From the NCBI GenBank assembly GCA_001632435.1, contig KV423961.1, forward strand, positions 1-64,000: a stretch of DNA of 64,000 bases. Reading direction: 5' to 3'. Positions within the stretch are counted from its first letter, which is position 1, and every line of letters starts with the position of its first letter. A model generated the notes under the pieces. The model was not told the DNA's origin, searched no databases, and saw only the letters and a list, made by a program, of their open reading frames with translations. Positions 24,561 to 36,685 of the stretch are shown one piece after another. This DNA comes from Calocera cornea HHB12733 (lineage: Eukaryota; Basidiomycota; Dacrymycetes; Dacrymycetales; Dacrymycetaceae). The position numbers and the translations under genes were made by a program.

Positions 24561-26864
24561 TTAATCCCTGTCGATGACATATACCTCCTGCAGATAGAAC
24601 ACGACTGGTCAGCAAGGCGTCGATGCAACTTGAAACCGCAAGATACGAACCCTGATCTCATCCATATACCGTTCGGAGATTTTCCGCCTCTGGAGCTTCT
24701 GTGCAGCAGTGACCAGGCCGTTCTCCGGTGTCCACTCATCGGGAGTGAGGACAAGCGCCTGGAGCGTCTCCATGCCCTTGAGGCCCGCCTTCTTCCCGAC
24801 GGCATTCAGATCCTTCAGCACCAGATCGATGATCTTCTGATCCTCGCACAACTCCGGAAGGGACACCTGCGTGTTGCCTACCGCATGGCGGAGGTTCGAC
24901 TCGTGCGGGTGGACGATGGCCATGGGCTTGGACGCGGCCGGGTCGGCATAGATGCAGATGTTGTTGATGAGGTTGCACGATTTGTACACGGACTCGAGTT
25001 GCTCGAGCGCGATGTACTCGCCGCTGGAGAGCTTGACAAGGTTCTTCTTCCGGTCGATGAGGCTCAATGTGCCGTCCTTTTCCCATTGGCCAATGTCGCC
25101 CGTCTTGAACCAGCCGTCCTCGGTAAACGCCTCGGCGTTCAAGTCTGGCCGCTTGTAGTAGCCCTACATAACCGCTCAGACACCTTCCTCAAACATGAGC
25201 TCATCAGTGCTCACCTTGGCTAACGAGTTCCCGCGAATCCAGATCTCGCCCTGTGGCGGGTCATTGTCAGCCTTGTACCCGCCCTCGTCTGCGTCCACCA
25301 GCTTGATCTCCATACTCGGCACGGGTATGCCCACGGGTCCGTATTGCATCAGGTCGGGCGGCAGGATGGTGCACATGCCGCAGGACTCGGTGAGCCCGTA
25401 GCCCGTGAGGATCGTGACGAGGGACATGGTCAGGAACTCTTGCGTCTCCTTGGACAGCAGCGATCCACCCGACAGAGTCAGGCGGAGCCTGCCGCCCGTC
25501 TGCGACTTGACTTGGTTGAACACGACCGAGTCGGTAAGATTGGCGATGAGGGGCACTGAGTTCCTTGTTGCGAACTTCTTCGCGCTCATCGCACCGTGGA
25601 AGATGTTCTTCTTGATCGAGCTCCCCTGGTTCACCTTGCCCACGATACCCTTGCGGATCGTCTCCCACACGGCGGGCACGCCGACCATGATGCTCGGGCG
25701 GAAGGCGCGCAAGTCGCCGAGGCAGTTGCGCACAGAAGCGTCCGTGAGCGTCTTCACACGCCCGTAGCCGGTTGGCATCCCGACGTAGAACAGGGCCAGC
25801 TCAACGACGTACTCGAGGATGTGGGCGAGGGGCAGGAAAGCGAGGAAGCTGTCGGTGGACTGGATCCACCTTCCGAGAAGGGTGAAGACAGAGCCGACTG
25901 TGCACGCATATATAAGCACAATTACTGCGAGAGTCTGGGGCAAACGTACCTGTAGCGACCAGGTTCGAGTGCGTGATCACCACGCCCTTCGGCGCGCCCG
26001 TGGTCCCACTGGTGTACATGATGCACGCCGTGTCTGCGAACTTTGGCGGAGTCGGCTCATGCGGGTGCGCCTCGCCCAGCTTCTCCAGCTCATCCAGATG
26101 GATCAATCTGATTTCGCCGTCCCTGAACTTCTTAAGCTTCTCCAGCACGTCCGGCTTGGCCTTGCCGTCGTATACGATCGCCTTGACCGTGGGCGCCTTG
26201 TCGAGCACTTTGAGAAGCGTGGCGAGCAGGTCTGCGTTCGTGAACACCCCGCTCACCTGGGGCTCGTCAAGCGAGTGCTGCAGCCCAGCCTCGCCCAGCG
26301 TTGCATATGCAGTGGCGATGGTTATCGAGTTTGCTGCGCAGGCTACACAGCTTGTGAGCCCCTATTCTGCCATGGTGAGAGGAGGTCATACCATGCTGCA
26401 TTAGTTGCCAATTGTGACTGTGTGAGGCATATTAGGAGGATACAGGCACCACAGCGTGGTACGTACGAAGTGTCAGCATATATGTTAAAGACGTTTCCCG
26501 GCTCCATCCCGAGCTCCCTGAGACCGCTCGCAACCCGGAGGACCTTGTCCCTGAACTCGATGAAGGTCCAGTACTTGTACTCGCTCAACTGGAAGTACAT
26601 CCACTTCTTCTTCTCGATGTGCTCCTTGCCGTCGATCGTCTTCTTGATCTCCTTCTCCTCCTCGATGATGTTGAGCACCTCGCGGTACCCGATGGCGTTG
26701 TTGTTGCCATGCCGCTTGGCCGTGTACTGCAGGATATCATACACGGTGTCGATGCCTGGGCTGGGGCGTTGGATGAGCTCCTTGGGCGTAGCGTAACCCC
26801 TGCGGGGAGCTGTCTCGCCTGGCTGGGCGGGGCCGGCCTCGAAAGAGCCCATTGGGGGAGCCAT
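24561..26864 (-). CDS. Long-chain acyl-CoA synthetase
   Basis: The enzyme activates long-chain fatty acids to acyl-CoA through an acyl-AMP intermediate and belongs to the ANL adenylate-forming superfamily. Exons: 26864-26467, 26417-26392, 26342-25950, 25897-25215, 25163-24651, 24587-24561 (679 aa). The second exon is only 26 nt. Signatures: the P-loop MYTSGTTGAPKGVVITHSNL; LAFLPLAHILEY (gate/L motif region); ILTGYGLTESCGM (A5 motif); DGWFKTGDIGQW with the ribose-binding Asp; and LIDRKKNLVKLSSGEYIALE (fatty-acid signature). The last residues, REVYVIDRD, come from a 9-codon final exon that I placed because it gives a normal family length. It is most like yeast Faa1/Faa4. Location on ER or lipid droplet membranes is inferred. 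Confidence 0.96.
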
Positions 26865-27960
26865 GGTGGATGAGAGGAAAGACAGGGATCTGGATGGATG
26901 GGGTGCAGGGGGGGAGGGTAAATAAGGCTGGCAGGTATGGGGGTGGGAGTGTTACGCGTCAGCGGTGGGATAAGAAGACGGGCGGGCAGGGCCGTCTGAC
27001 AGGATGGCGACAGGTGTGTGACGGGCCAAAAGGGGAGGGCAGAAGGGGGAGGCCAAGCGAGCGAACCCTTATTAACAACCGATGCCTCTGCGGTGCGGAC
27101 GCGAATCGACTCTGGGCGCGGGGAAAGGTCGACGCATTTCGGAGGGCCGACGACGTCAGCGCCTCCCCGGCCGCTCTGTCTTGCGCGGCCACGGCGGCTG
27201 TGTACACATCACGCGTGACTCTGTACAAACTGCTCCCGCCCTAACCACGACTCAGTCGCTGAGACCGCGGCTGCCCCGTCCAGGAACTGTACAATTAATC
27301 CGCCATCACCGCAGCCCTCGTCCTCCTCCTCCGCCGTCCCCGTCAAGCTCCACGACCAGCACATGAGCGCTTGCACAGCTCCTGGGCTGCGAGTCGCTCT
27401 CTGTCGCGGATGACATTCACCTCCGTGCTTCACAGGTCGTTTGTCTACTGAGCGACTAGTCATCCGTTACAGTAGTGTGATCGCTCGTAACCCCAACGGA
27501 TGCAAAGAACTGATTGGTATGTAGACCATCCGAGGTGGGGTCGCAGAGATATAATTGAGCGCGGCGAAGCGGTCACGGTGGCCGTTTCGTCATTCCCACC
27601 TTTGGACCCTTTTCCACTGTTGCAGCGCTCTCATGTCGTGCTGACCAAGTCCGAGGCGATGTCAATGATACAGTCGGTGCCTGGGCGGTCAAAGAGATCG
27701 AACAGCTTCCGGAACCGGTCACGATCGCAATTGAACGTAGTGTAAGACACGCTCGGTGATGGCTGCCACAGTGAACTTCATACAGTACATAACGCGGATT
27801 GAGCAGCGACGACCGAACAGAATGCAATGCAGGTACATCGACAACTCCGTGCCACCCTCTCCCGGCACCAGGGACCGTTTCCGCGCGCCATTTTCGCCGC
27901 CCAGACACAGCATCCCTCATCCCTTCAGGGTGTACCCAACCAAGCCTTTTTCATCCAGCC
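26865..27960. other. Intergenic region (1.1 kb)
   Basis: It contains the synthetase promoter on its left and the methyltransferase 3' flank on its right. Simple CCTCCTCCGCCG-type sequence lies near 27,320-27,350. Open frames are short and overlap on both strands; no gene is supported. Confidence 0.45.
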
Positions 27961-29412
27961 TCACAGCGCCTGCTCGTTCGCCAGCCTCGACTGGCCCCTG
28001 AGCGCCCAGATCGTGTGATACCGCGAGAGGAGGCGGACGCCCTGGGGCAGGTCCTCGAGCAGGGTCCGCACGCCCGCGACAAGGCGATCCACCTGCTGCT
28101 CGCTCCGCCGCACGTCGACCAGCATCGGCCGCGTGCTATTGACGAACTCGAGCCACACTTGGCGGTTCATCTCGCCAATCTGGGGTAAGAACAGAAGCAG
28201 AAGAAAAGATTAGTCTCGGAAAAAGAAAAGGAAGGCGTTGTGCTGTGCTTCTGGGAAGCTGGGAAGAGGAAGAAGAAGGCGCACCCGGTTGCCAACGGGA
28301 TCTCCTGTCCACGCGCCGATGGGGATGTTGTATGCCTTTGTGGTGATGCTCCTGAACCCCTTTTCGTGCAGGAGCTGCGGCAGCCTCTGGGGCGTGTCCA
28401 TGCTCAGCCCGAGCCTGGTGCGGATAGCCGCCCGGATCGTCTCGAACCATTGGAAGAAGTCGGGTGCTTCGGCGGCGAGATTGCGCCCGGACGCAGTGGT
28501 GATGTTGTACTCCATCTCGCCGAGCATAACCATTCCGCCCGGCCGGAGCACACGCGCAATCTCGGTCACGAGCGCGGTTCGGCTTTGCATCTAGGCGCCA
28601 GTCAGCGGCAGAAGCACAGAAGCGGGAACCGGGGTGGTGGTCCCTGGCAGGCGGAAGACGCACGAACGTGGCCGCGAACCGACAGTGCACCACGTCCATC
28701 GACGCGGTCAAGTTTCGCACCCCATCCTTCTCGATGTCGTATAGCTCGAACTGGGCCTGCAGGCACAAGCATGCGCGTCAGTACGTTCGCAGGTGGCTAA
28801 CGGCACAAGGCAGCAGACATTGTCCGGCGGTTCCTCGGGTGCAGCAGGCTGGGCCGTGCCGTCAGAAAGAAGCGCGCTGGGCGGCAAAAAAGGCGCACCA
28901 CCAAGTCTACGCCCACAAAGTGGACGTGCGGGAACATCTCTGCCATCTCCTGCACCCTACCCTTATATGTGAGCCGGGACGCGGCCACCGGGCCCCATCA
29001 GAAGACGAACCAGCGACCCGTTCCGCTGGGGACACAGGGTCAGACGTGCCCAATCGATAAAACTGATAGAGCTCACCTACCCACGTCCAACACTCTCTTC
29101 ACAGGCCTCTGGGGGGTGTTAGACAGAATGACAGGAAGGGGCCCGACGAAGTTTTGGCCGACAACCAGCTTGAGCATCTTGTGCTGAAGCTCCTGTCTCT
29201 GTGACGCGCGTCAGCTCGTCGTCCAACACCACAAATGCTCTGCTCGCCTCCAGCTCGTCTTCATCATGTGGATATGGCCACAGAGCGTCCATTACATGGA
29301 ACTGACGACCATGTCGCTCCATATACCACGCCGCCTCCTCTCCAGACCCAATGGTGGAGAGAGACTCCGCCGAACCGCCCTCGGCCGGCTGCTCGTAGAT
29401 CGGGTTGGACAT
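27961..29412 (-). CDS. Class I SAM-dependent methyltransferase (LaeA-like group)
   Basis: Eight exons: 29412-29248, 29198-29077, 29025-29011, 28956-28899, 28848-28819, 28756-28664, 28590-28285, 28179-27961 (335 aa). Two exons are tiny (15 and 30 nt). The N-terminal part has EEAAWYMERHGRQFH, then a PYPHDEDELE-RQELQHKML junction typical of this fungal family. The SAM-binding motif I is VLDVGSGTGRWVQEM, followed by HVHFVGVDLVP and QFELYDI. The post-I region is MDVVHCRFAATF, then EIARVLRPGGMVMLGEMEYN. The first intron has a GC donor (GAG|GCGAGC ... CACAG); using it joins two conserved blocks exactly. The substrate is unknown. Relatives act in secondary metabolism or in its global control (LaeA), but no biosynthetic cluster is visible next to it. 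Confidence 0.88.
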
Positions 29413-31949
29413 CCAGTTTCAAGAATGTAACGCTGAGCAGCATGAAGTGAGGGGCCAGTCATTGTAATATTGTCGCTCGGTCATTAATAAGTGTACCCCA
29501 CGTCAGGGCGGAGGTGTCGACGGCGTCTGAGGCACGCGTAGATAGCTTTGTTAGGCAGTCTTCAGTCGCGGTGTCGCATGGGCGCAGCGTATCTTCGGCA
29601 ATCACCGCGTTTAATGACAGGCACAGAAGAGTTACACGCCTGATACAAGAACCCTTCAGATAAAAGAAGGAAGGGGGCCAATGCGACCTCACTCCTAGCG
29701 GTTAAGCACCGAGGCGTAACGCGGACTTTGACTGTAGCCGGAATCTACCAGGAGTCGTCATCCTAGCTTGGTAGTCCCCGAGGCTGCCATGCTGCTGGAC
29801 GCGCGCTCCTGGGAGAGGTTTGGATCATCCAGGCTCATTGTAGACCTTCGTGCTTGACGGAGCAGATGTCGCGAGTGGGGGGTGCCAGCTTCCAGCGTCT
29901 CAGCACGTGTTCAGGAGGTCACTGCTCAAGAATTTATAAGGGATTTCGACAGGCTCCGACAGCGTGCACGCTGTAGTCTAATTCAACGGCACGCAGTTTT
30001 TCGGCGCCGGTCCGAAAGTGCCACACCCTTCCGAGAAAAGGTCGGATCGTCCCGCGCGTCCTGTTCGGAACGGGCCGCAGAAACCACCAAAAGATGCCAG
30101 AAGACTCAGTCGCTGACGTCAATGGACAGCATTATCAATCTGCGTATCAAGACTCTAATTCATGATCACGTTCAGAACTGACGGTTTGCGGGCTTGATGG
30201 GCTGCCGAGTGCTCACCCTCAAGAAACACAAACCGGATGTCCGTCGGAGGAAGCCCCATGACCGATCGGCACCCGGGTTCGTTATCAGATAATCGCCATC
30301 TCGTCCCAGACTGAGCAAGAGTGAGCTGCCAGCGGGTGTCTGCTTCTATTCTGGGAAGCACATCGATGCGGCCGGGATAAGAGGTCTTGTGTCCTGCGGG
30401 AGGTCGCGTCTGGCTCCACGCGACCCGGGCACGAATTGAAGATTCGCGGGCCAGGGTCCTCAGCACGGCCACAGCTTCTTCCGCTTCTTCATGCACCAGG
30501 ACGAACTTCACCTCAAAGCACCGCTGGACGAACTTGCTGGCATCTTGTCTCGTTGACGTCAGTCCTGCCCAACGCTGTTCCAGGGAATAGGCAGCAAGGC
30601 CATCGACGGTATCCCCACATTTCAGCGGGTGGGAGTTTTGCGATGAGTCGCTTTGGCCGCCATCGCTTCGAGTTATAGGGACGACAATGTCGCTCATTGG
30701 AGCCACCCCATTGAACAGCCATCCATCTGAGCCTTCACCACCAAAGTATTTCGATAAGGAGTCGAACCTGCGGTGCAGTGACTGATCGAAGCAAGAGAGG
30801 CGGCAAGCGCACGCATTGGACCTGACAGCTGGGAAGAGGTCTGAGAAATGTGCATGGAGCGTCGAGAAGAAAATACTATGCCGGGCTCGTCCACGACGAG
30901 AACAGCTCCCCTTGAAGGAGGACTCTTTGTGGGTGCGTCGCTTTGTATTCCTTGTGCAGGGTCCTTCTTGAGCAATATCTTAGCGCCGAACCCACCTCAC
31001 CCACCAGGAAGCTGATATATCATTATATTGATCCCACATACATAGCTATTCGAAGCAGCGCAATGCCTCACGTAAGCAACCTCTTCAGACGTTTTCTATA
31101 GGGCCTGATCAACAAGACACTGCTCAGGAACCAGGGGCTGGTCTCGCCCTCGTTGTCCCAAAGCCGTCCTCGTCGTCTGACGCTCCACCGGCCAATGGCA
31201 ACTTAAAGCAGCGTCCTCAGCACAGGCCCGTCCCCTTGCGGATCTCCGCAGTCCCGCCTCACGCAGGCAGGAGCAAGACATGCTCCCAATGGAGGCTCAG
31301 CAGCATTGTGTGGAGTGCCCATGGGGCGGCGGGGCGGCGATGCCTGGGGTGGAATGGAGGTGGATGGAGGCGGAACATGGCGGTGCCCAGGCGAGGAAAA
31401 TGCATGCAATCTGCTTGGTCGACGGCGCTATATACGAGACAATCGGCTGGTGCTCTCCAAGGGCGTTCGCTTCGGAACTTGGCAATCCCGATCGGCCCAC
31501 CTTGAGAATTTTGTTCCGGTACGCGGAGAGGCGGGGGCCCACGTAAAACAAGCTCGGTAATTGGAATGGGTCCCTCCACCTCCACCCCGCCGGGGCCTAT
31601 TTGCTTCCACGCGGGTTCATTAAATGGGGGTCTGCCGAGAATCGTGGGGCACCCACATAGTGGCCGTTTACGTTCACCTGCGGATCGGCTTGTTCCGTTA
31701 TTCTAATTTTCATCTATGCTATTGCCGAGAGACTGTGATCGATGCCGGAAGAGGGTGAGCCGTTCGCGGCTTGCCCGCACCGCTACCCGGCCGGGCCGCC
31801 AGGAGCCGTTGGAATATGGACCACCGGTTTCCCTATAACAGGAGAGCTCTTTGCTTCTGCGTGCCTCATCGAGCGCTTCTGTTCTGCCTCGTGCCGTTAA
31901 CTTCCCAGCTTTCTCTCTCTCTTCCTTGTCAAACCAGAATACTGTGATC
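29413..31949. other. Intergenic region (2.5 kb) upstream of sugar porter 1
   Basis: The left part holds the methyltransferase promoter. A 183-codon open frame at 30155-30706 (-) is described separately. The stretch 31,250-31,620 has open frames in several phases of both strands, which indicates base composition rather than coding. CT-rich tracts near 31,905-31,925 (TTTCTCTCTCTTCCTTG) directly precede the transporter start. Confidence 0.4.
30155..30706 (-). CDS. Unrecognised open frame (hypothetical)
   Basis: This continuous frame of 183 codons begins with MAPMSDIVVPITRSDGGQSD. It contains a segment, VQRCFEVKFVLVHEEAEEAV, that looks like folded protein, and later DTRWQLTLAQSGTRWRLSDN. No domain is recognised. 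Upstream on the same strand a second open frame (30694-30975) contains GAVLVVDEPGIVFSS, and the two might be exons of one gene or parts of a decayed one. No start context or intron junction could be confirmed. Confidence 0.25.
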   Translation of the reverse strand: MAPMSDIVVPITRSDGGQSDSSQNSHPLKCGDTVDGLAAYSLEQRWAGLTSTRQDASKFVQRCFEVKFVLVHEEAEEAVAVLRTLARESSIRARVAWSQTRPPAGHKTSYPGRIDVLPRIEADTRWQLTLAQSGTRWRLSDNEPGCRSVMGLPPTDIRFVFLEGEHSAAHQARKPSVLNVIMN

Positions 31950-33979
31950 ATGGAAGGCCAGGGTGGTATACCGGTTAAACGCCGCCTCATCCGCGATATC
32001 CGCGTATATGGTGAGCAACATTCTTGAACTCTCATGGGTTGCGTACTGATGCGCCTGTGTTTGTAGCCGTCGCATCTTCTGCTTTCCTGGTGGGTTTGCG
32101 CTGCCTAGTCTCGTTTTCATTCAACCCTCTGACCAGATGGTCTACAGGGATTGATTCTGTAAGCCGAGGGTGACATGCATCTGTGCGTGAGATGCTTACA
32201 TGCTCATAGTGACGGTTACGACACTGGTATTGCCGGCGGTGTCGTCAGCAATGCGTGGTTCCAAAACCAGTTCGGTCTGACTGCTTCCAATGCGAACGAC
32301 CTCTCGTCAAACGTTGTCTCTGTCCTGCAAGCTGGTGCCTTCTTCGGGTCGCTTATTTCGGGTTTCACGGCAGGCATGTTTGTTTACTTCAACGATGGTT
32401 GCTGTGTTACTAACATACAAACGCGTAGGTTGGTTTGGACGTAAGTGGACGTTGGTCGGCAGCTCCCTCGTTTTCATCGTCGGCGCAATCCTCGCCACTA
32501 TTGCTAAGGACCAGCACACCCGTGGCCTCGCATACATCTATGCCGGTCGCGTCATTTGCGGTCTGGGCGTCGGCGCTATGTCATCCATTGGGCCTCTGTA
32601 CGCGGCCGAGATCGCCCCCAAGGCCATTCGTGGTCGTGTTGTCGGTCTCTTCATGGTTAACGTGGCCACCGGTGTCCTTTTGTCGTACTGGGTCAACTGT
32701 AAGCGAACTTGTCTCCTTCAGTAACTCCATGACCTGACCTCGATTGATTTACAGACGGAGTCGCCATCCACTCTCCCCCGGATTCGGCAGCCATCTGGCA
32801 GATTCCTTTCGGTGTTCAGATCCTTCCGGCCGGTCTGATGTTCGTCACTCTTCTCTTCTGCAAGGAGTCGCCTCGGTACCTCGCCATCAAGGGCCGCACA
32901 CAAGAAGCCATTGACGTGCTGTGCTGGTACCGCCGGGCTGAGCGCCACGACGACGAGGTCAAGGGAGAGATCGCCGAAATCGAGGCTACCATCCTTGAGG
33001 AACGCGAAGCTCGGGATGGTGTCACCTGGACTGAGGCCTTCTTCGGGAAGGGCAACTGGCCGCGCTTCCTGATCACCTTCTTGATCATGCTGTTCCAGCA
33101 GTTCTCCGGTCAGAACCTTGTCAACTACTACGGGCCCCAGCTGTTCAAGTCTGTAAGTGTATCTTTAAGCTCGATGGGCAACGTATCAATGTGCTCATCT
33201 CTACTTCTCATAGATCGGTTATGTCGGTCAGACTCCCGCTCTGCTCGCTACGGGCGTGTATGGTGTTGTCAAGCTGGTTGCGAGCTTCATCTTTGTCTGG
33301 TGGGTCGTTGACAAGTTCGGTCGTCGCTGGTCGCTCTTCTGCTCCTCCTTCGGCATGGGTGTCTGCTTCATCATCGTTGGAGCACTGTACCTTACCCACC
33401 CCCCGGATCCCAACGCGGCCACTCCTTCCGGCGCCTCCAGGGCTATGGCGGGCATGATCTACCTCTACTGCTTCTCGTACGCCATGGGCACCGGTGCCCT
33501 TCCATTCGTGTACTGCTCCGAGATCTTCTCCAACCGGGTACGGCATCTTGGCCTGGGTTGGGCGGGCATGAACCAGTGGATCTGGAACTTCACTATTTCG
33601 AGGACCGCTCTCAATATCGAGACGGGTCTTGGTGGAAAGACCTTCATCTGCTTCGGCATCATCAACATCTTCGGTCTCTCCGTGCTGGCCTAGTACGCTT
33701 ATTCTCCAGCATGGTGTGATAGCTACTGACGGATCTGGCAGCTTCCTTCCCGAGACGAAGGGTCGCACCCTCGAAGAGATGGACGTTATCTTCGGTTCCA
33801 TCAAGGCGGAGGATCGTAAGGCCGACATCGACCGTGCGGAGATCGAGATCGCGGCCGACCTCAAGGCGACTGACATCGAGATGGCAAACAAGGAACACCA
33901 GCCCGGATTCGCGCCGACGTCGGCACCGGTTATGCCAATTCCTGCCAAGGAGGAGGCAACACACATTGAGCAGTCATGA
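31950..33979 (+). CDS. MFS sugar porter 1
   Basis: This is a plasma-membrane sugar transporter of the sugar porter family (12 transmembrane helices). Exons: 31950-32010, 32067-32089, 32148-32158, 32210-32373, 32429-32698, 32755-33152, 33214-33692, 33742-33979 (547 aa). The third exon is only 11 nt. Signatures: GYDTGIAGGV in helix 1; GWFGRKWTL in loop 2-3; RVICGLGVGAMSSIGPLYAA followed by EIAPKAIRGR; CKESPRYLAIKGR; LFQQFSGQNLVNYYGP in helix 7; DKFGRRWSLF; YCSEIFSNRVRHLG; and the C-terminal FLPETKGRTLEEMD. The intron after exon 4 starts with GC instead of GT (GCAG|GCATGT) and contains a good branch site, TTACTAACA. The substrate cannot be deduced. The downstream neighbour is a close paralogue. 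Confidence 0.95.
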
Positions 33980-34662
33980 GAGGACGGGAACGAGCCAGAC
34001 GCTTGATGCGGTGATATGATACTTAATGACGGTCTCCTCTTGCTAGTGATCCACTTTGATGATTGTACAGGCGTTGACTACGTACGGGTACAGTACGCGA
34101 CGCATTTAGTCCACTTGCGCGCATTTGCGGTTAGCGTTCCTGACCAGAGCACTCTGGCTAATATTCATGAGTTGTGTACAGTAGTTAGTTCATTTGAATC
34201 TTCAACATCATCGGCGTTAGCCCATCAAGACTCCTCCAAGTCTGTATGATCAGCGGTGGGGGATCCCGTGCGATAGAGTCGCCCCCGCCTGGTTCTGCAC
34301 CATGGATTGAATCGTGGAGATTGGTGTTGCCCCCGGCTTCGTCCACTTTAGCCGAATCAGGGGCTGTATTCTTCACCCTGCGGGGATGACTCTATTGCAC
34401 GGAGTGGTTCTCGCTTGGGCGGTGGGCTCAGTGGTGGACCCTCGATCGTCAGAGTACGATCAAATTTAAAGTCCGGGCCGCTGCCCGCCGGCCCGCGCTT
34501 CCGGTCATTTCAAAGGTCCAGGTGTTTGTTTCGTCTCGTTCCTCTGGAGAAGCAGCACTATGTAATAAAAGAGAGGCCACCCGGCTCTGCATTATTAAGG
34601 AGCGCTTCGAACACTCGTGTTCCCGCTTCTGAGTGCCTAGCTTGATCCCTAAGTTCGCCGTC
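33980..34662. other. Intergenic region between the two sugar porters
   Basis: It holds the 3' flank of porter 1 and the promoter of porter 2. No gene is seen. A TAATAAAA-like word occurs near 34,563. Confidence 0.5.
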
Positions 34663-36685
34663 ATGGAGGACACTTCGGAAATTCCGACAGGCCGAAAGCT
34701 TTTGCGCAACATTCGCGTTTACGGTGTGTATGGTAGTATGGCCTTGCTACACTCATCCTGATAGATTTATTTCCTCACAAGCTGTATCGTCTGCCGCTTT
34801 TCTCGTAAGTGCCTGCAGCACCGTACCTCCTTCAATTGCCTTGCACTCATCACACGCTGTTAACACTAGGGTCTCATCGTGTAAGAGGACTCTCTGAGGC
34901 CGGTCATATAAGCTCACCCTTTTTATCAGTTACGGTTACGATACCGGTATTGCTGGTGGCGTTGTCAGCAACGCATGGTTCCAGCATCAATTTGGCTTGA
35001 CCGCTGCCAATGCCAATGACCTGTCCGCCAACATTGTGTCCGTGCTTCAGGGTGGTGCCTTCTTCGGCTCTGCCTTCTCGGCGCCTCTCGCAGGTGCGCG
35101 ACCCGGACTTGGATAGTAGGCGACATAGCTGACTGTTCATGTAAAGCATACCTGGGCCGAAAGTGGACTCTGATCATCTGCTCCCTCATCTTCATCCTCG
35201 GTGCAATCCTCACCACAGTGGCTCAAGATCAGTTCAACCGCGGCCTGAGCTACATCTATGCCGGCCGTGTTATCAGTGGCCTCGGTATTGGTGCGATCTC
35301 ATCGGTGGGCCCGATGTATGCGGCCGAGATTGCTCCCAAAGAGATTCGAGGCAGGATCAGTGGTCTCTTCCAAGTCTGGGTGGCGGTTGGCGTCTCGCTA
35401 TCGTACTGGGTCAACTGTAAGTCGTCTCGAACGACAAGTCCTATGTTTTCAGCTGAGAATTTGGCTAGACGGCGTCTCACTCCACTCGCCCCCGAATTCG
35501 TCCCAGATCTGGCAGATCCCTTTCGGAATCCAGATTCTTCCCGCAGGACTCATGTGTCTTTGTCTTCTCTTCTGCAAGGATTCGCCTCGTTTCCTCGCCA
35601 TGCGCGGACGCACGCAGCAGGCGTTGGACGCTCTCTGCTGGTATCGCCGTGCATCTCCATATGATGATGAGATCCAGGCCGAGTTTGCTGAGACGGAGGC
35701 GACGGTTCTGGAAGAGCGTGATTCGCGCTCTGGACTGACCTTGCGAGAGGCCATTCTCGGCAAGGGCAACTGGCCTCGCTATGTGATCGCCTTCGTGTTC
35801 ATGTGCCTGCAACAGTTCTCTGGCCAGAACATCGTCGGATACTACGGCCCGCAGCTGTTCAAGTCTGTGAGTACGGAAGGCTGGTTTAGGCAGTATGAGT
35901 TCTCACGAGACCGTAAAGATCGGATACATTGGCCAGACGCCCGCTCTGCTCGCTTCCGGTGTGTATGGCATCGTCAAGCTGGTCGCCACCTCTCTGTTCA
36001 TCGCCTTCGGTGTTGAGCGATTCGGTCGTCGTTGGTCTCTGTTCGGTTCCGCATGGGGTATGGGCATCACCTTCCTCATCGTCGGCGCGCTCTACCTCTC
36101 CCACCCTCCGGACCCGAACAACCCGAACCCGTCCCCCAGCTCGCAAGCGATGGCAGGCATGATCTACCTGTTCTGTGTCGCATACTCGTTCGGTGTCGGC
36201 CCGCTGCCGTTCCTGTACTGTTCGGAAATCTTCCCCAACCGCACGCGGCACATTGGCATGGCTTGGGCGGGGATGAGCCAGTGGCTGTTCAACTTTACCA
36301 TCTCCAGGATCGCGCTGGCTATGGAGACGGCGCTCGGTGGCAAAGTGTTCATCACTTTCGGAGTGATCAACATCGGAGGCATGGCAACCTTCGCCTAGTA
36401 AGTATCTTGGTCCATCGACAGTCATGCGGATGCTGATTGCGTTCCAGCTTCCTCCCCGAAACGAAGGGTCGCTCGCTCGAGGAGATGGACGTCATATTCG
36501 GATCCGTCAAAGCAGAGGACCGTAGCGCAGGCATCCAGCGTGCCGAGATTGAGATTGCGGCCGATCTCAAAGCGACAGATATCGAGATGGCTCACAAGGC
36601 GCACCAGCCGGGAGGCACCCCTCCCGCCGTCACGCCTGCGACGGAGACTCCAAAGCCGGAGACTACGCATGTCGACAAAGCATAA
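34663..36685 (+). CDS. MFS sugar porter 2 (tandem paralogue)
   Basis: Exons: 34663-34723, 34782-34804, 34870-34880, 34930-35093, 35147-35416, 35469-35866, 35919-36397, 36448-36685 (547 aa). All eight exon lengths (61, 23, 11, 164, 270, 398, 479, 238) equal those of the upstream porter, so this is a tandem duplication without any net indel in coding sequence. Signatures: GYDTGIAGGVVSNAWFQ, YLGRKWTL, RVISGLGIGAISSVGPMYAA, CKDSPRFLAMRGR, LQQFSGQNIVGYYGP, ERFGRRWSLF, YCSEIFPNRTRHIG, FLPETKGRSLEEMD. Here the intron after exon 4 has a normal GT donor (GCAG|GTGCGC), unlike the GC donor in porter 1. The N- and C-terminal tails are more diverged than the helices. The substrate is unknown. Confidence 0.95.

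Noticed and set aside
30720..30800. Possible minus-strand tRNA from a GCAGGTTCGACTCC T-arm-like word
   Set aside because: No D-arm, anticodon stem or matching acceptor stem could be found in the 80 bases upstream.
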